Source: Chlorella sorokiniana
Taxonomy: Eukaryota > Chlorophyta > Trebouxiophyceae > Chlorellales > Chlorellaceae
Reading direction: 5' to 3'
Assembly (NCBI GenBank): GCA_025917655.1
Contig: CP084611.1
Location: 4,030,001 to 4,094,000 of the forward strand
DNA: 64,000 nt
The notes under the pieces were generated by a model. It did not search any database. It was not told the DNA's origin and saw only the letters and a list, made by a program, of their open reading frames with translations. Positions 1 to 11,304 of the stretch are shown piece by piece. The translations under genes and the position numbers were made by a program. The stretch's first letter is position 1. Each line of letters opens with the position of its first letter.

Positions 1-1056
1 GCCGGGGGCAGCATCGGGGACGAGACAAAGGGGCAGCTGGCAGCATGCCCGGAAGGTACGGCGGATCGCGCAAGCCGGTGAGCATCAGCGGGGAGCAGCT
101 GGGGAGTGGCGGCGGTCGCGGGGACAGCGCCACACCGCCCTCTTCCAGCTGAGCCAGGCGCGGAAACTCGTGCATGAATGCGGGGCGACAGCTGGGGCTG
201 CCCGCCACGGTGGATGGGTGGGGTGGCGGCGCGGGGCCCTGCATGCATGCAAGGAAAGTGCGCATGCTGCTCGAGCTAAAGGGAAAGGGTAGGGACCGCG
301 CTTGGCCGGAAGCAAACACAACAACAACCCTGCCAGTGCTGCCGATCCCTGCGGAAACGCCTCCCTACGACCAAACGCTGCCACAGCTGCCAGTTGCGCC
401 GCCCACCTGGAGCAGGTCGGCCAGCGAGAAGCCTGCCTCCACCGACGGCGACAGCAGGTCCACCGATGGGGGGCATGCGTGGGAAGCCGCGCACGTGGGG
501 TGCACTGCCCCTCTGCGTCGGCATCAACTTCCACGACAGCTGCCGAGGAAGGCTGCGCTGCAGCCCCATTCTGTAGCTGCGGCTGGCCGCCGCTGGCTGG
601 CGAGGCAGGCGCCGCAACTGCCGACAGCGCCGCGCCGTCAAAGCTGCTTTCGGAGCTGTGCACCAGCAGCTGAGGGTCCATTGCTCCCGCTGGCCCCACG
701 GACGGCGCGTGCACCAGCAGCATTGCATCGTCCTCGCCGTCATCGCTGCTGGTCACCATCGCGGCGGCAGCCTCTGGCCCGCCCTTTCGCAGGCCGTGAG
801 CCAACGACGAGGGCGACGAGTGCACGCTGGGCAGCCCTGCCGCGGCATCAAGTTTGTGCAGCGCGGGCGTCTTGGGCGGCAGGGGCTTGCTGGGGCTGCT
901 CTCTTGGCTGCCGGTTTGCTGCAAGATGCTGGCAGGGCCGCCATCCTCGGCGACCACCAGCGCGCTCAAATCCTTGGCGCCTGCTGCATTTGTGGCACGT
1001 GTGGCCGCTGCAGCAGAAGCTGCGGCATTCTCAGCTGCTGCTGCTGGAGCAACCAT
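1..1056 (-). CDS. Hypothetical Ala/Ser-rich protein, 3' end beyond window
   Basis: Product not recognised. The reading starts at the ATG complementary to 1054-1056 and runs through a low-complexity, Ala/Ser/Pro-rich N-terminus with an acidic patch (SSDDGEDD) and two similar LLVH segments (LLVHAPS, LLVHSSES). A better-looking continuation (PSVDLLSP, then GFSLADLLQ) lies in another frame, entered at a run of six C near 466-474; one extra C would join them. A likely donor follows at about 409, and an acceptor near 196 leads to a further exon reading FMHEFPRLAQLEEGG that runs toward the window edge. The composition suggests a disordered regulatory protein, but no domain is visible. The strand and first exon are reasonably supported by codon use; the function is unknown. 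Confidence 0.5.
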
Positions 1057-1579
1057 GGACCTGCAGTAAGGTGTGCCAGCAGCAGTTAGGGAAAGGGGGA
1101 GGGAGACGCAGGAAGGGTGGGGGCGGGAAAACTAGGGGGTCTGCGAGCGGTTGATTGCCCTCCGCGGCGGCCCGATCGCTTATTGAAAACCTTCCAAGGC
1201 GAGATCACAACAGCCAGGCGGGGAAAACGGGCAAGGGTGGTGGGTGGCGACAACAGGTTCGCTTGGGGGTTTAGGCGCCGGGTTTTGGGGCGCGGAGGCT
1301 CGGCTGAGAGCTCGGATGACGAGGTGTATCCACCATTAAGGCCTGAAACCCGCTGCTACGGGTCGACTGTCTGGCATGCAAAACTCGACGCACCAGCTTG
1401 GCTGCCCAACACGTGCTCCAGCAGCTGGTCAGCGATCCATGGCTGTCGGATGGGGCTGCTGACAGAGTCGGCTGCTGCAAGGGCGCGTAAAGGGCGCCCG
1501 ACCACTGGACCGAGGGTGACTTTCCCTCAAGGGTGACGACAGGGACGCAAGGGCAGCATGGATGAGCCGATGAAAGACT
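1057..1579. other. Intergenic, no supported gene
   Basis: This lies between the start of the hypothetical gene and the 3' end of the sulfate-binding protein gene. Open frames on both strands here lack recognisable domains or convincing splice structure. It probably holds the hypothetical gene's promoter and the SBP1 3' UTR. Confidence 0.4.
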
Positions 1580-3994
1580 TCAAGGGGTTCCTGAAACTGC
1601 CAGGATGTCCTGCTTGTACTGCGACAGGACCCTCGCATCCCGATTTTGCACCAGTTCAGATCAGATGAGGAGGCGCTGGATGTTATATCTCCCTTGACCT
1701 GGAAGTTATACCTGCCTTTTGTCCTGTGGCGTGCCAATGAGCATTTCACAGGGCGTGCGCTGCTCACGATCGGGAGGCCATGCGGGCGGCAAGCTTGCGC
1801 GCACCAACGTCGCGCAGTATCTCGGAGCAAACGCCCTGCGTCGCAGGGATGCCAGCAATACATGAACGCCCAGGCATGCACAGGTTCTTGTTTGCCAAAA
1901 ATGTATGAGAACATCGCTAGCTGCCCTGTAGCCAGCCCCAACCCCGGTCCTGCACCCACCTTGTCGTCAAAAAACTCCGACTGCACCTCCTTCCACCCGC
2001 CCAACCGCTTCTCCACCGTCCAAAGGCCCTTGACCGGCTGCAACCCAAACTCCTCGGACAGCTCCTTGTAGGGTGTCCTGTGGGTGGAAGGGTGGATGGG
2101 CAGATTGCGCCATGCCGCCTCCGACTGCTGAGCTTTTGCATGCCACAGCGAAGTGAGCGTGGCCAGCCCTCCCCTCCCCACCCCCACACTCTCCCCTCAC
2201 CACAAAAACACACAGTCACCTGAAGCCGCATGCTGCAAACTCGCGCTGAGCCTCCTTCGTGTACAGGTAGTTGCAGAAGGCGGCGGCGGCCTCGCGCGTC
2301 TCCGGCGGCGCATCCGCCAGGTTGGCGTCCACCAGCGCCAGCGGGCACTGGATCTGCGGGCAGCGGCGCATGCGGGAGAGGAAGCCTGAGGGACCGGCCA
2401 GCGGCTGCCCTGGCGCGCAGTGGGCGTTGCTGGCTGCTGCCCCCCACCCGGATGTTGTTGTTGGGCACGATGAAGGGCAGGCGGTCCTTCTCGGGCACCA
2501 CCAGGTTGGTGAAGATGGCCTCGTTCTCGTACGTCAGCAGCACGTCGCCCATGCCCTGCGCGGCGGCAGGCGGCGGCATGTGGGGCAAGGAGGGCCAGCC
2601 GCGGTCCCAGCATCTGCTCCCCACACACACTGCAGCTGCCACCCAGACGGTTGTCCACCCCCGGGCGCACCCTGCCTGGCCGACGCGCGCTGCGCTGCCC
2701 CAACCACAGCAGCGCCGCACACCGACGACCAGCACGCTCAGCCAGCAGCCCTGGCTCCCTGCAGCGCAGCGCTGACGCGTGCCACCTGTCGGTAGAAGAC
2801 GTCGGAGGCCTCGCGCGCGTCCCGCGGCTGCACCACCACCCGGTCAAACACCTTGGTCACGTAGTCGACGGCGGCCTTGCGCCCCTTATTCAGCCTGACG
2901 CCCCACAGCGCGAAGAAGATCCAGCGCGCCACGCCCGCCGTCTTGGGGTTGGCGGTGATCACCGCCACGTCGTCACGCACTGCAACGGCCGCAGGGGGTG
3001 CCGCGGGCGGTGCAAGGCTCGGCCGCGCCGCTCATACCGGGCAGCATGGCTGCAGAAAGCCCTGCTCCCATGCTTCCCGGCTCGGCGCCATCCGCATGCT
3101 GCGACCATGGCATGCCACGGGTTGCGCAGCCACCCGTGGGCCCGTTGCCCCTCCACCGACACCCACAGCTACATCCACAGCACCCTGGCCGTCACCCCCT
3201 CCTGCCCTCACCCAGGTCATCCCAGCCGCGGATGTTCTTGGGGTTGCCCTTGCGCACGACGATGGCGCACACCGACTCAACCACCACGCTGTTGGAGGGG
3301 AACTGGGTGGGCCAGTCGGGCCGCAGCAAGCCTGCACCACGCGGACGGCGGTGTGTGTGTGTGTGTGTGGGGGGGCGCGCGTGCGCGCGGAGCAGGAAGG
3401 AGTGTGAATGCAGTGTGCACAGCGACATCCAGCCGGCGGCCGCAGCACACAGAGGGGGCCGACCCGCAGCGGGCTAGCAGCGTGCATTTCGTGCCTGTTT
3501 GCTGCGCAGCCTGTCTGCATGCGGCTCACCCCGCTGCGCTGTCCTTGGCTGCAGTGACCCCCTTGCTCTGCACCCAGCAACTCACCCGTGTCTGCAATCT
3601 TGATTATGTCCAGGGGCAGGGCCAGGGCCACGATGTCGCCGGGCATGCCATCCATGACGGCGCGCGCCTGCGTGCCGCTGCCGCCAAAGGAGAGGCGGAA
3701 GCGCACGGCGCGCCCCGTGGCTGCCTCGTACTCGCGGATGAACATCTTGGTGATCTTGCCGTACGCCTTGCGCGTCACTGCAAACGACACCAGCGTCAGC
3801 AGGATGGGCTTGCCTGCCGCCGCCACCTGGAACGCTTCCTGTGGCGCCCGCCGGGCAAGCTGCCCGCCGCCGCCGCCGCCGCCGCCGCCGCTGCTGGGTG
3901 GAGCGCTGCCGCCCCGCCCCCGCCTCCAGGGCGCTGCTGCCCAGGCTGCTTCAGGCCGCAGTAGGGGCCAGAAAGCCGAGGCAGAGAGCGCCAT
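1580..3994 (-). CDS. SBP1: Chloroplast sulfate-binding protein (Sbp, sulfate ABC transporter)
   Basis: Substrate-binding subunit of a sulfate ABC importer. In green algae this is nuclear-encoded and works at the chloroplast envelope with SulP/SulP2 permeases and an ATPase (known from Chlamydomonas). The first exon gives a transit-like N-terminus with a nine-Gly stretch, then the family core: LTLVSFAVTRKAYGKI, LSFGGSGTQARAVMDG, DIVALALPLDI. Later exons give VCAIVVRKGNPKNIRGWDDL, ITANPKTAGVARW, GMGDVLLTYENEAIF, VPNNNIRV and FCNYLYTKEAQREFAACGF, ending near GGWKEVQSEFFDDK. Order and spacing match bacterial Sbp/CysP. The GARGST-like ligand loop of bacterial Sbp is replaced by QPRDAREAS. The last exon, after the donor near 1962, is uncertain; I chose a short one reading YKQDILAVSGTP and stopping at 1580. 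Identity is sure, the C-terminal end is not. Confidence 0.85.
3349..3369. repeat. (GT)n microsatellite
   Basis: A perfect GT dinucleotide run lies in an SBP1 intron and is followed by a G run. No coding role. Confidence 0.85.
3864..3892. repeat. GCC trinucleotide repeat in SBP1 presequence
   Basis: An uninterrupted GCC/GGC run encodes the poly-Gly segment of the SBP1 transit region on the minus strand. It is likely length-variable. Confidence 0.85.
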
Positions 3995-4815
3995 GAGCGC
4001 TGCATGCCGCCTGCAAGACCAGCATGGTGGGTGGCATCAAGTCAAGGGACCAACCAGAAGATGGGAAGATCGCTGTACAACATCGCAGACGTTAACATGA
4101 AAACACACACGCACCACACGCTCGCAATCAGCTGCTGCGGCAGCGAATCGCTGCTGGTGTCCACACTAGCGGCTGCCGCTCGAGGTTGCCGCCCGGCTGC
4201 TGGCTGCTGCGGCCTCTGGGGCAGAAATGGCCTGCGGATGCAAAAAGATTGGCGTTGGTTGTTGAAACTGCAGAGAGGAGTGCCGCAAGCGCGCCTGGCA
4301 GTGCCAGCAAACGGGGCCTTGCCTGCAGCCTTGTGTGCTGCCGCAGGGCTCAGCAATTGCATATCCCTGCATCGCGATCGAGCTGATTTCGCCCCGATGA
4401 ATGCTGAACAGTCCACAACACTCGGAGGCTGCCCAGGTCGAAGACGAGGGGCGCTTTAGGCCGCTTACAGTGTCATATGAAATTGGAATGTGATCGATAC
4501 AGCCAACGCATTGACTGCTTGGTTATGCTGAACATGCTGTACTGCTGAAGCGCGTACTGCAAGAGCAGCGCTTGCAGCAGCATTGTCGAGCCACTTCAAC
4601 CTCTGAATGGATGTTCTTCTAAAGTCTTGCTTTGTTTCAAGACTCAGAAGTAACACTTCTGACGAGCGTACACAGCTGTTGCTGCGGCGTGGCAGAGCGG
4701 AGCATGCCAAAGCGCCATAGCAGCGCCTCAGCCACATTCGCCACAGTGGCCATGATCTCTTCCCTTATGCGCCCTCGTGCACTTTATATGTAATGCACGT
4801 TTCATCTTAGCCATA
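3995..4815. other. Intergenic, divergent promoters of SBP1 and PIF1
   Basis: About 0.8 kb lies between two divergently transcribed genes. A 90-residue minus-strand frame (4465-4737) is present, but it has no domain, splice partner or codon-bias signal. I see no other gene. The stretch probably holds both promoters. Confidence 0.5.
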
Positions 4816-7800
4816 ATGGACCAGGGTGCCCCTTCAGTTGTTTCCGACCCCGTGAGCGCTGGGCCAACGCACGTCAGCGAAACACTGGATGGACCCTTGT
4901 CACAACAGCATGTCTCCGAGACACTTGCGCCGTCCAGTCAGGTACTTTGAGTTTTCGGGGCGCACGAGGAACTTGACACGGACTGGTTGCAGGCTCGGAA
5001 AAGGCCGGTAGAGCCTGCAAAGACCATCCAATATCGTCCCGCAAGCACACAAACCCTCGCAAGGCCCCAGAGTGGTCAGCACCGGTCTGCGCCTAACGGC
5101 ACTGTCTCGCAGGGGCCCAGCTCCAGCCAAGCGGTGGAAAGCCCCACGCTCTCGGACGAGCAGCGCAGCGTGGTGGAGTTGGTAAAAGATGGGCGCAACG
5201 TATTCTTCACAGGCAAGCCACAGCCTTGTTTGTGCCTAGGGTTCTGGATATGTGCCGATGGAGATTGTCCTCGTTCAGCTGTATCCCAGCTGATCAGGAT
5301 TACATCCCACCGGCTGCAGGCGATGCTGGCACTGGCAAGAGGTGCGCGCACACTGCAGTTGCAGCGTCGACAGGAAGTCCCAGGCTTGCAGGCGATATGT
5401 CCTTACTCTTGTGCTGCTGCATGCTCCCTTCAGTTTCCTGTTGAATGCCATCATATCCGAGCTGCGGGCAGAGTACGGGGAGGACTTCAGTTCGACCGTG
5501 GCCGTGACTGCCGCCACAGGCATCGCCGCCACCCACATCAGCGGCAGCACTATCCACTCCGCCCTGGGCGTGGGCGCCCCACGTTGCATCGACGACTGGC
5601 AGAAGATGTGGAAGAAGGAGAACCGGGACCGGTTGAGGGCGTTCAAGGTGATCATCGGCGGCGTGGCGTGCGCTGTGGATTGTGCAAAAGGCAGAATCCA
5701 TCGGCGCTGCTTACGCCGCCCGTGTGTTGCATTCCTCTGCAGGTGCTGATTGTGGACGAAATCAGGTGCGTGGATGTTTCCACATAGCAGGGTGCTTCCT
5801 TGGCGCAATGTGGCTGTGCCAGCTTCCTCCTCGCTCCAAGCCCGCACTCTGCCCATCCAGGCCGGCAAGGGGCTCCATCACCTGCCCCCGTCCCCCCCCT
5901 TCCCCCCCCCCCCCCCCCGCCTCCCCGTGATCAGCATGATCAGCGCTGAGTTCTTCCAGCTGCTGGAGGCCATGACGCGCGCGATCCGTGGCCTGGATGC
6001 CCCCTGGGGCGGGCTGCAGCTTGTGCTGTGCGGCGACTTCTTCCAGTGAGGCCCCCACAGCTTCCGGCTGGGGGCTGCACGCCGCGCACCAGAGCATGCA
6101 AGAGAGGCGCCAGGATGCTTGATGTCATCTGGCGCAGGTGGTACCTCTACCGTGCGCTCCCGCACCCCGCTTGCCGCAGGCTTCCCCCATCTCCAGCGCC
6201 TTCAAGCCTGGCACGCCTGCGGACGCGTTCCTCAACCGCGGCTACGCCTTCCAGTGCCCCGCCTGGGCCCGCTCCAAGCTCGAGGTGGGGCTGCCATGCA
6301 CGGTGGTGGGGGCTGCACCCTGGGTGCCGCCCTGCGTGCCTGGACACCGCTCATACTGCGGAAGAGGGTTGCCCGCGTGTCGTGCCCACCGCCTGCCTGT
6401 CTGCGTCCTGCCTTCCCGCTCCGCCCATGTGGCAGTGCGTGGTGCTGACGCGCGTGTGGCGCCAGGCGGACCCAGAGTTTGTGGGCCGCCTCAACGCCAT
6501 CCGCTTTGGCGACAACGCTGCCGCGGCAGAGCTGGCGGAGCGCTGCGCGCGCCCGCTGCCGGAGACGGCGGGCATCAAACCCACCCAGGCGAGCGTGGGC
6601 AGCAGCACTGTGGGTGCATCCTGCATCAGCAGCGGCAGCGGCTCATATGCATGCCTGCTGGCATGAGAGGTCAGGCCTCGGGCGTCACCCCACCAGCGCG
6701 GCACCTGTGGCTACTCTTCCTCGCCCGCAGCTCTTCTCCCGCAACGCCGACGTGGACCGCGTCAATGCCGCCGAGCTGGCGCGGCTGCCGGGGACTCTTG
6801 TCACCTGCCAGGCCCTGGACGGCGTCACGCTGCAGGAAGACAAGCCGGAGTCGTCAGGCGGGGGAGGCGGCGGGAGCCCCTCACACCCGCCGAGCGCCAG
6901 CGGTGCGACGCCTGCCAGGGTTGCCGGCGCTGGCGCCGGGCGCTTGCCCACCGCTCTGCTGCCCTGTTGCGGGGTTGCGCATGACGGCGGCGCTCGGCCG
7001 CCCTGGCCCCTTGCAGGGACGAGGAGCGGCTGCGGCGTCACGAGTTCTTCCGTGACTGCCTGGCTGCCCAGACCGTCCAGCTGAAAGTGGGGGCTCAGGT
7101 GCACGCGACAGCAGGCACCATGCCCCGCACCCGGCCGGCGCGCATCTTCTGGCTGGCACACGCGTCGGCGTCTTGGCACTGCCACCTCAACCTGCAACGC
7201 CGCACCACAATGTCTTCATCTTATCTGTGGTGAAGCATTCTGCTGCCTTCCCCTCCTTGTCCTCCTCAGGTCATGCTGCTGAAGAACCTGGATTTGGGCG
7301 GCAGACGCAGCCTGGTGAACGGTAGCCGCGGCGTGATCACCCGCCTCATCACGCGGGATGAGTACGTGGCCCAGCTGCAGGCAGACATGGCGGATGCGCG
7401 GCGCAGGCTGCGCCCAACGGCGGCCCGCTGTCGCCCAGCGCCTTGGGCAGCCCGCTGAGGGCTCAGGGAGAGGCGGGGCAGGCGCTGGACCGTGCGGCCC
7501 GTCAAGCGCAGAACGCGCAGATGTGCGTCCGTGGCTGCAGGCTCGCTGCTGGGCTGGCCGCAAAAGCAACCCTGCGCTGCGTGCCTGCCCCGTCCGGCGG
7601 CAGGATCGAGCTGCGGTCCCGGGCTGGAACCTGGGCCGGCCCACCCACTCACAAGCGTGCCACGCGCGCTGCAGGTGGGGCAGCCCCGACTCGCTGCTGC
7701 CCGTGGTGCGCTTCCTGCACGGCCGGGAGCAGGCGCTGGGGCCCGAGGTGTTCACCGCTGAGCTGGCGGGGGTGGGCTCCTGCCAGCGCACTCAGATCCC

Positions 7801-8790
7801 CGTCAAGCTGGCCTGGGCCATCACCATACACAAGTGCCAGGTGCGGGTGGCAGGAGCGGGGCTCCCGCAGCGCAGCATGCCGCTGTTGTGCCTCACACCT
7901 GGCTGCCGGAGCACCAGGCCCTGCCAAGCAGGCTGCTTTCGGTGGCGGTGCTGGCGCTCGCAGCGTTTGCCGCGTTCTGGCTGATGCCGCATGCGCTGCG
8001 TTCCCTGCACCCTGTTTTGTTTGCGCAGGGGCTGACGCTGGACCTGGCCCGCGTGTCGCTGCGGGGCATGTTTGCTGAGGGGCAGGCGTACGTGGCGTTG
8101 AGGTGGGCTCCTCCTGTGGCTGACCTCTCGCCCTGCAAGCCCCTGCTGCCGGGGACAGGCTGCACCCTCTCCCCTCCCCTCTCCCCCTGCCGGCCTTCTC
8201 AAGACACGGCGCTTGCCTCGGTCCTCTCGCCCCCTCTTTCCAACCCTTTTCTCTAAGCCCCTGGCCCCCTTTCTCCGCAGCCGCTGCCGCACTCTGGAGG
8301 GCCTGCAGGTGCTGGACCACAGCGGCGACTGCGTGAAAACCTCCCCCATCGTGGTCGCTTTTGACCGCGCGCTGCGCGAGGGCCGCGAGTACAGCGACGA
8401 CGCATGGACCCGCTTCATGCAGCAGCACAAGTGCGAGGCGCCGCCCCCAAGGACATGGGTAAGGCGGTGATGCTGGGCGGCGTGCGCATCGGCACCAGCT
8501 ACGGAGGGGGAGCAGGCGGCAGCAGGGCCAGGCCCACAGACAAGTGCTTTCGGTGCGGGCAGTTGGGCCACTGGGGGTCTCAGTGCCCCGGAAAATCCAG
8601 TGGTGGCGGCAGCCAGTCACAGCAGCAGCAGCCCAGCCAGGAGCAGGCCAGCAAGAGACAGCGCCTGGATGGGGCAGGTGCAGGCAGCATCAAGCCGTCC
8701 GGCCAGAGGGCGGGCGGCGGGCAGCAGCGTGGCAACTGCTTCAAGTGTGGAAAGCCTGGTCACTGGGCGAACGCATGCCCAAAATCCTGA
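4816..8790 (+). CDS. PIF1: PIF1-family DNA helicase with two C-terminal CCHC zinc knuckles
   Basis: 5'-3' DNA helicase of the PIF1/RRM3 group (replication-fork, G-quadruplex and organelle DNA maintenance in the family). Start: MDQGAPSVVSDP at 4816, with a perfect donor after 4941. Motifs in order: LSDEQRSVVELV (Q-like), FFTG+DAGTGK+S (Walker A), VTAATGIAATHISG (Ia), VLIVDEIS (Walker B), LVLCGDFFQLPP (III), NRGYAFQCPAW, LTRVWRQADPEFV, LFSRNADVDRVN, VMLLKNLD, GSRGVI and QIPVKLAWAITIHKCQGLTLD (VI). The tail has two CCHC knuckles, CFRCGQLGHWGSQC and CFKCGKPGHWANAC, separated by a Gln/Ser-rich linker. At least twelve exons; exons 3 (22 nt) and 5 (23 nt) are micro-exons carrying the Walker motifs, and two introns look GC-AG. 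One-base breaks at C runs near 6187, 6850-6900, 7411 and 8443 are each repaired by one C. Confidence 0.93.
5902..5918. repeat. Poly-C tract in PIF1 intron 5
   Basis: A 17-base C run sits in the polypyrimidine region just upstream of the exon 6 acceptor at 5934. It may serve as the pyrimidine tract. Its length is unreliable given the C-run errors elsewhere in the window. Confidence 0.8.
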
Positions 8791-8976
8791 TTGCTTAGGC
8801 TCTTGTCACAAAGTCGGAAAAGGGACACTCCAGGCGCTGGCGCCCTCACCCGCCGCCAACAAGGCGAGCAGTCTGGTACGTCTTCGCATCACGTGTATCA
8901 CTCTCCCGAGTTACTGAGCCGGATCACCGAGGTAGTTATAACAGCTGCAGCTCTTCCTTCTCAGAGCCGCAGCGGC

Positions 8977-9695
8977 ATGGTGAAAGTCAAGTTGGAGTTT
9001 AGGTACGTTGCCTCATTCACATACATGTCGCCCTGCCTTCATATGCATGTGTGGAAAGCTCCGTGCTTCAGACGCATACGCCGACCATGTGCGTGTTTAA
9101 CCTGCGGATTGCGTGTCGCAGCGGCGGCATGGAGCTGCTCTTCGGCAATCAGAAGACCATAGATGCGGACATGCCAGCCCACAATGGCCAGGTACGCGCA
9201 TGAGCGCGTAGACGGCGGCGCCAGGGGGTAATGTGCGCTGCCAACAGCAACCCCCTTGCCACCCCATCACTGCAGCTCACTGTGGCAGAGGCCATGGCCT
9301 GGGCACGGGACCATCTGTTGACGGAGCGGCCCGAGCTGTTCATGAAGGGCAGCAGCGTGTGAGTCTGTTGAGCTCGTGCAAGAGCCACTGAGGCTCAGTG
9401 CTGACATCAGATGCCCACTGCCTGCTCCGCTTCATTGCCACCATTGCAGGCGACCAGGCGTACTTGTGCTTGTCAACGACGTAGACTGGGAACTGTGGTG
9501 GGTTCTGCTTGCAAGCAGGCCTGCATGCACAGGGCACAGCTGCCTTGGCCGGGATTGTGCGGCAAGCTTGCCAAGAACAATGCGGTGCCGCTCACATTGG
9601 AAGTTTGTGGTTGCTGTGTTTGCAGTGGGGAGCTTGATGCACCGGTAGCAGATGGAGATCGCGTGACCTTCATCTCGACCCTACATGGCGGATAA
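8977..9695 (+). CDS. URM1: Ubiquitin-related modifier 1
   Basis: URM1 is a ubiquitin-fold sulfur carrier. Its C-terminal Gly is thiocarboxylated by an MOCS3/Uba4-type enzyme for 2-thiolation of tRNA wobble uridine, and it can also be conjugated to proteins (known for the family). Five exons, 8977-9002, 9122-9191, 9276-9358, 9450-9497 and 9626-9695, all with GT-AG borders and matching phase, give 98 residues with no break. Landmarks: MVKVKLEF start, SGGMELLFGNQ, LTVAEAMAWAR, VLVLVNDVDWEL, GDRVTFISTLHGG. The exposed C-terminal GG directly before the stop is diagnostic, so no proteolytic maturation would be needed. The next gene converges from the other strand with only about 120 bases between the two stops. 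Confidence 0.96.
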
Positions 9696-9775
9696 TCCCC
9701 CCCCTGCTTTGCTGCTTCCAGCTCGATGCTCCCTGCTTTCATGTGCTGTTCAAACAATCCTTTAAAGCTTTCAGG

Positions 9776-9780
9776 TTACA
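9776..9780 (-). terminator. Candidate polyadenylation signal (TGTAA)
   Basis: TGTAA on the minus strand, about 35 bases past the stop of the UBA-domain gene. This is the usual algal poly(A) word and distance. Confidence 0.55.
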
Positions 9781-9814
9781 TATCAGGTAGACCAGGCACG
9801 CCTGGTAAAGGGGA

Positions 9815-10771
9815 TCATCCCGCTGCATCCAGGCAGGTGTTGGTGGCTACGTCCATGTCGCCCTTGTGCAGGATGAGCGCCCCAGCCACATGCTCCGCAC
9901 GGAACCCCATGCTGCACAGCTTCTTGAACTTGCGACATGCGTCCACTGCACAGCCGCAGCAGGGCAGCAGGCATCGCACGTGTTGCTGCTGGACACCCCT
10001 TGCCAGCTGTTGCAGCCGGTGCCAGCAATGGCTGGCCCATGCACTGCCCTCGGCTGCTGCCCTCCACCCCCCGCCTCCCCCACACACACATACCTATTCT
10101 GTCTGCATCCTCTGTGAAGTCTGGGCCCACAATGGTGAGCGCCATGGCCACCTCGTCCCGCCCATACCCCATGCCGGTGTACCGCCCCAGCAGTGCATCG
10201 TAAGGGTCTTCCCGGAGCTGCACCAAGACCGGGAGCAAGAGCGTGGGAGCAGCAGCCACTTCCCGACGTGTGGCCTCGCCAGAGCACGAGTGAATGAACA
10301 GCACAGAGCGGCCGACAGCTCGCACCTGCGTGCTGCCGCCGCTGCTGCTCGACGCCAGGCTGTCGCTGCTGCGATTGGCGACGTCCAGCTCCTTCAGCAG
10401 CCGCCGTTCCATGTCCAGGTCCAGCGGCTCGCGCGTCCCGGGGCGGGGTGGCCAGGCGGCGGCGGCGTCCCCGTGCTGCTGCTGACTGGCGGCACGCCCT
10501 CGCCGGGTGGCTGTGGGGGCGGCCTCACTGGGGGTGCTATATGAAATCTGGGGTTGATGGTGACTTGCAACGTCGGAAAGGCGGGCGCCACCGGTGGTGC
10601 TGCTGAAGCGGGTCCGTTGGCCGCCGGCCGAGACGATGGCGGCTGTGCCGGTGCAGATGGTGCGGCGCCGGCAGCGCTATTGGCACTGGTGCTTGGCGCG
10701 CCAGGTGTAGGGTATGGCACATGTAAGGGGTTCACATCAAAGCTGTTGATGGCCCCAATCGTGGGGTACAT
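9815..10771 (-). CDS. UBA-domain protein (two UBA-like segments)
   Basis: The protein starts MYPTIGAINSFDVNPLHVPYP. A long Pro/Ala/Ser-rich disordered stretch follows, then PLDLDMERRLLKELDVANR and a C-terminal pair of UBA-like helical repeats: YDALLGRYTGMGYGRDEVAMAL with its continuation, and ACRKFKKLCSMGFRAEHVAGAL. The MGY/MGF loops are typical UBA ubiquitin-binding sites. The overlapping pair recalls the SOUBA module of ESCRT-I UBAP1, but I could not confirm that. An intron joins DRI to VDACRKF in phase (minus strand). A one-base break near 10430, in a CCCGGG stretch, separates the Pro-rich part from the helical part. An upstream exon could extend the N-terminus through SRQHMYPTIG, but MYPTIG is the simpler start. 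A role in ubiquitin-linked sorting or turnover is inference. Confidence 0.72.
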
Positions 10772-11304
10772 ATGCTGCCTGCGCAGGCAAAGAGCAGACA
10801 AAGACTGGGGAGGGCGCCAACCACTCAGGGGGCTCCACAGGCAAAGTGCGGATGGCTACAGCCATGCATGCTCACACAGCGTTGCCACAGCCTCTAAAGG
10901 GCCCTGCTGGGCAAGGGAAACTGCTGGAGGTGGGCAAAGAGAGTGGCCGCCGTGTTTACCTGCTCACAGCTCGAGGGTAGGAGGTCGTGCAGTAATCTGA
11001 CACTTGATCACTATAAGGACTGAACCCGCTCAAGCAGGGGGTCGCCGGGAGTTGGCCGCACAAAGCGTTGAAGGTTACAAGGACTCGACGGTGCCCGACA
11101 GTGACCCAACAATGAAATTCGCACAAAGAAGCTCGTTGGTGCGTTGAAATGAAGCCGGAGGCATCCCATGCCCCATGAAGAGAAGTGGCACAAGTCAGCA
11201 CCGGCTCACAGTTGAATAAAGACCCTCAGCGGTTCCCATTCCAGTCAATGCAGCTGTGACATTCATTCCTAGGCTTCTAAAACTCTTACATCCTGTGCAG
11301 CTGC
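10772..11304. other. Intergenic between divergent genes
   Basis: This separates the UBA-domain gene (-) from NYC1 (+). A splice donor near 10957 could belong to a 5' untranslated exon of the UBA gene, joining in frame to its first coding exon. I see nothing else. Confidence 0.45.

Noticed and set aside
3349-3369. GT repeat as a CRISPR or regulatory array
   Set aside because: It is a simple dinucleotide microsatellite inside an intron.
4465-4737. 90-residue minus-strand frame between SBP1 and PIF1
   Set aside because: No domain, no splice partner and no conserved pattern; it lies in a divergent promoter region of GC-rich DNA where open frames arise by chance.
8520-8790. CCHC knuckles as a retrotransposon gag remnant
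   Set aside because: No reverse transcriptase, integrase or LTR nearby, and the knuckles follow the helicase in frame once the C-run break is repaired.
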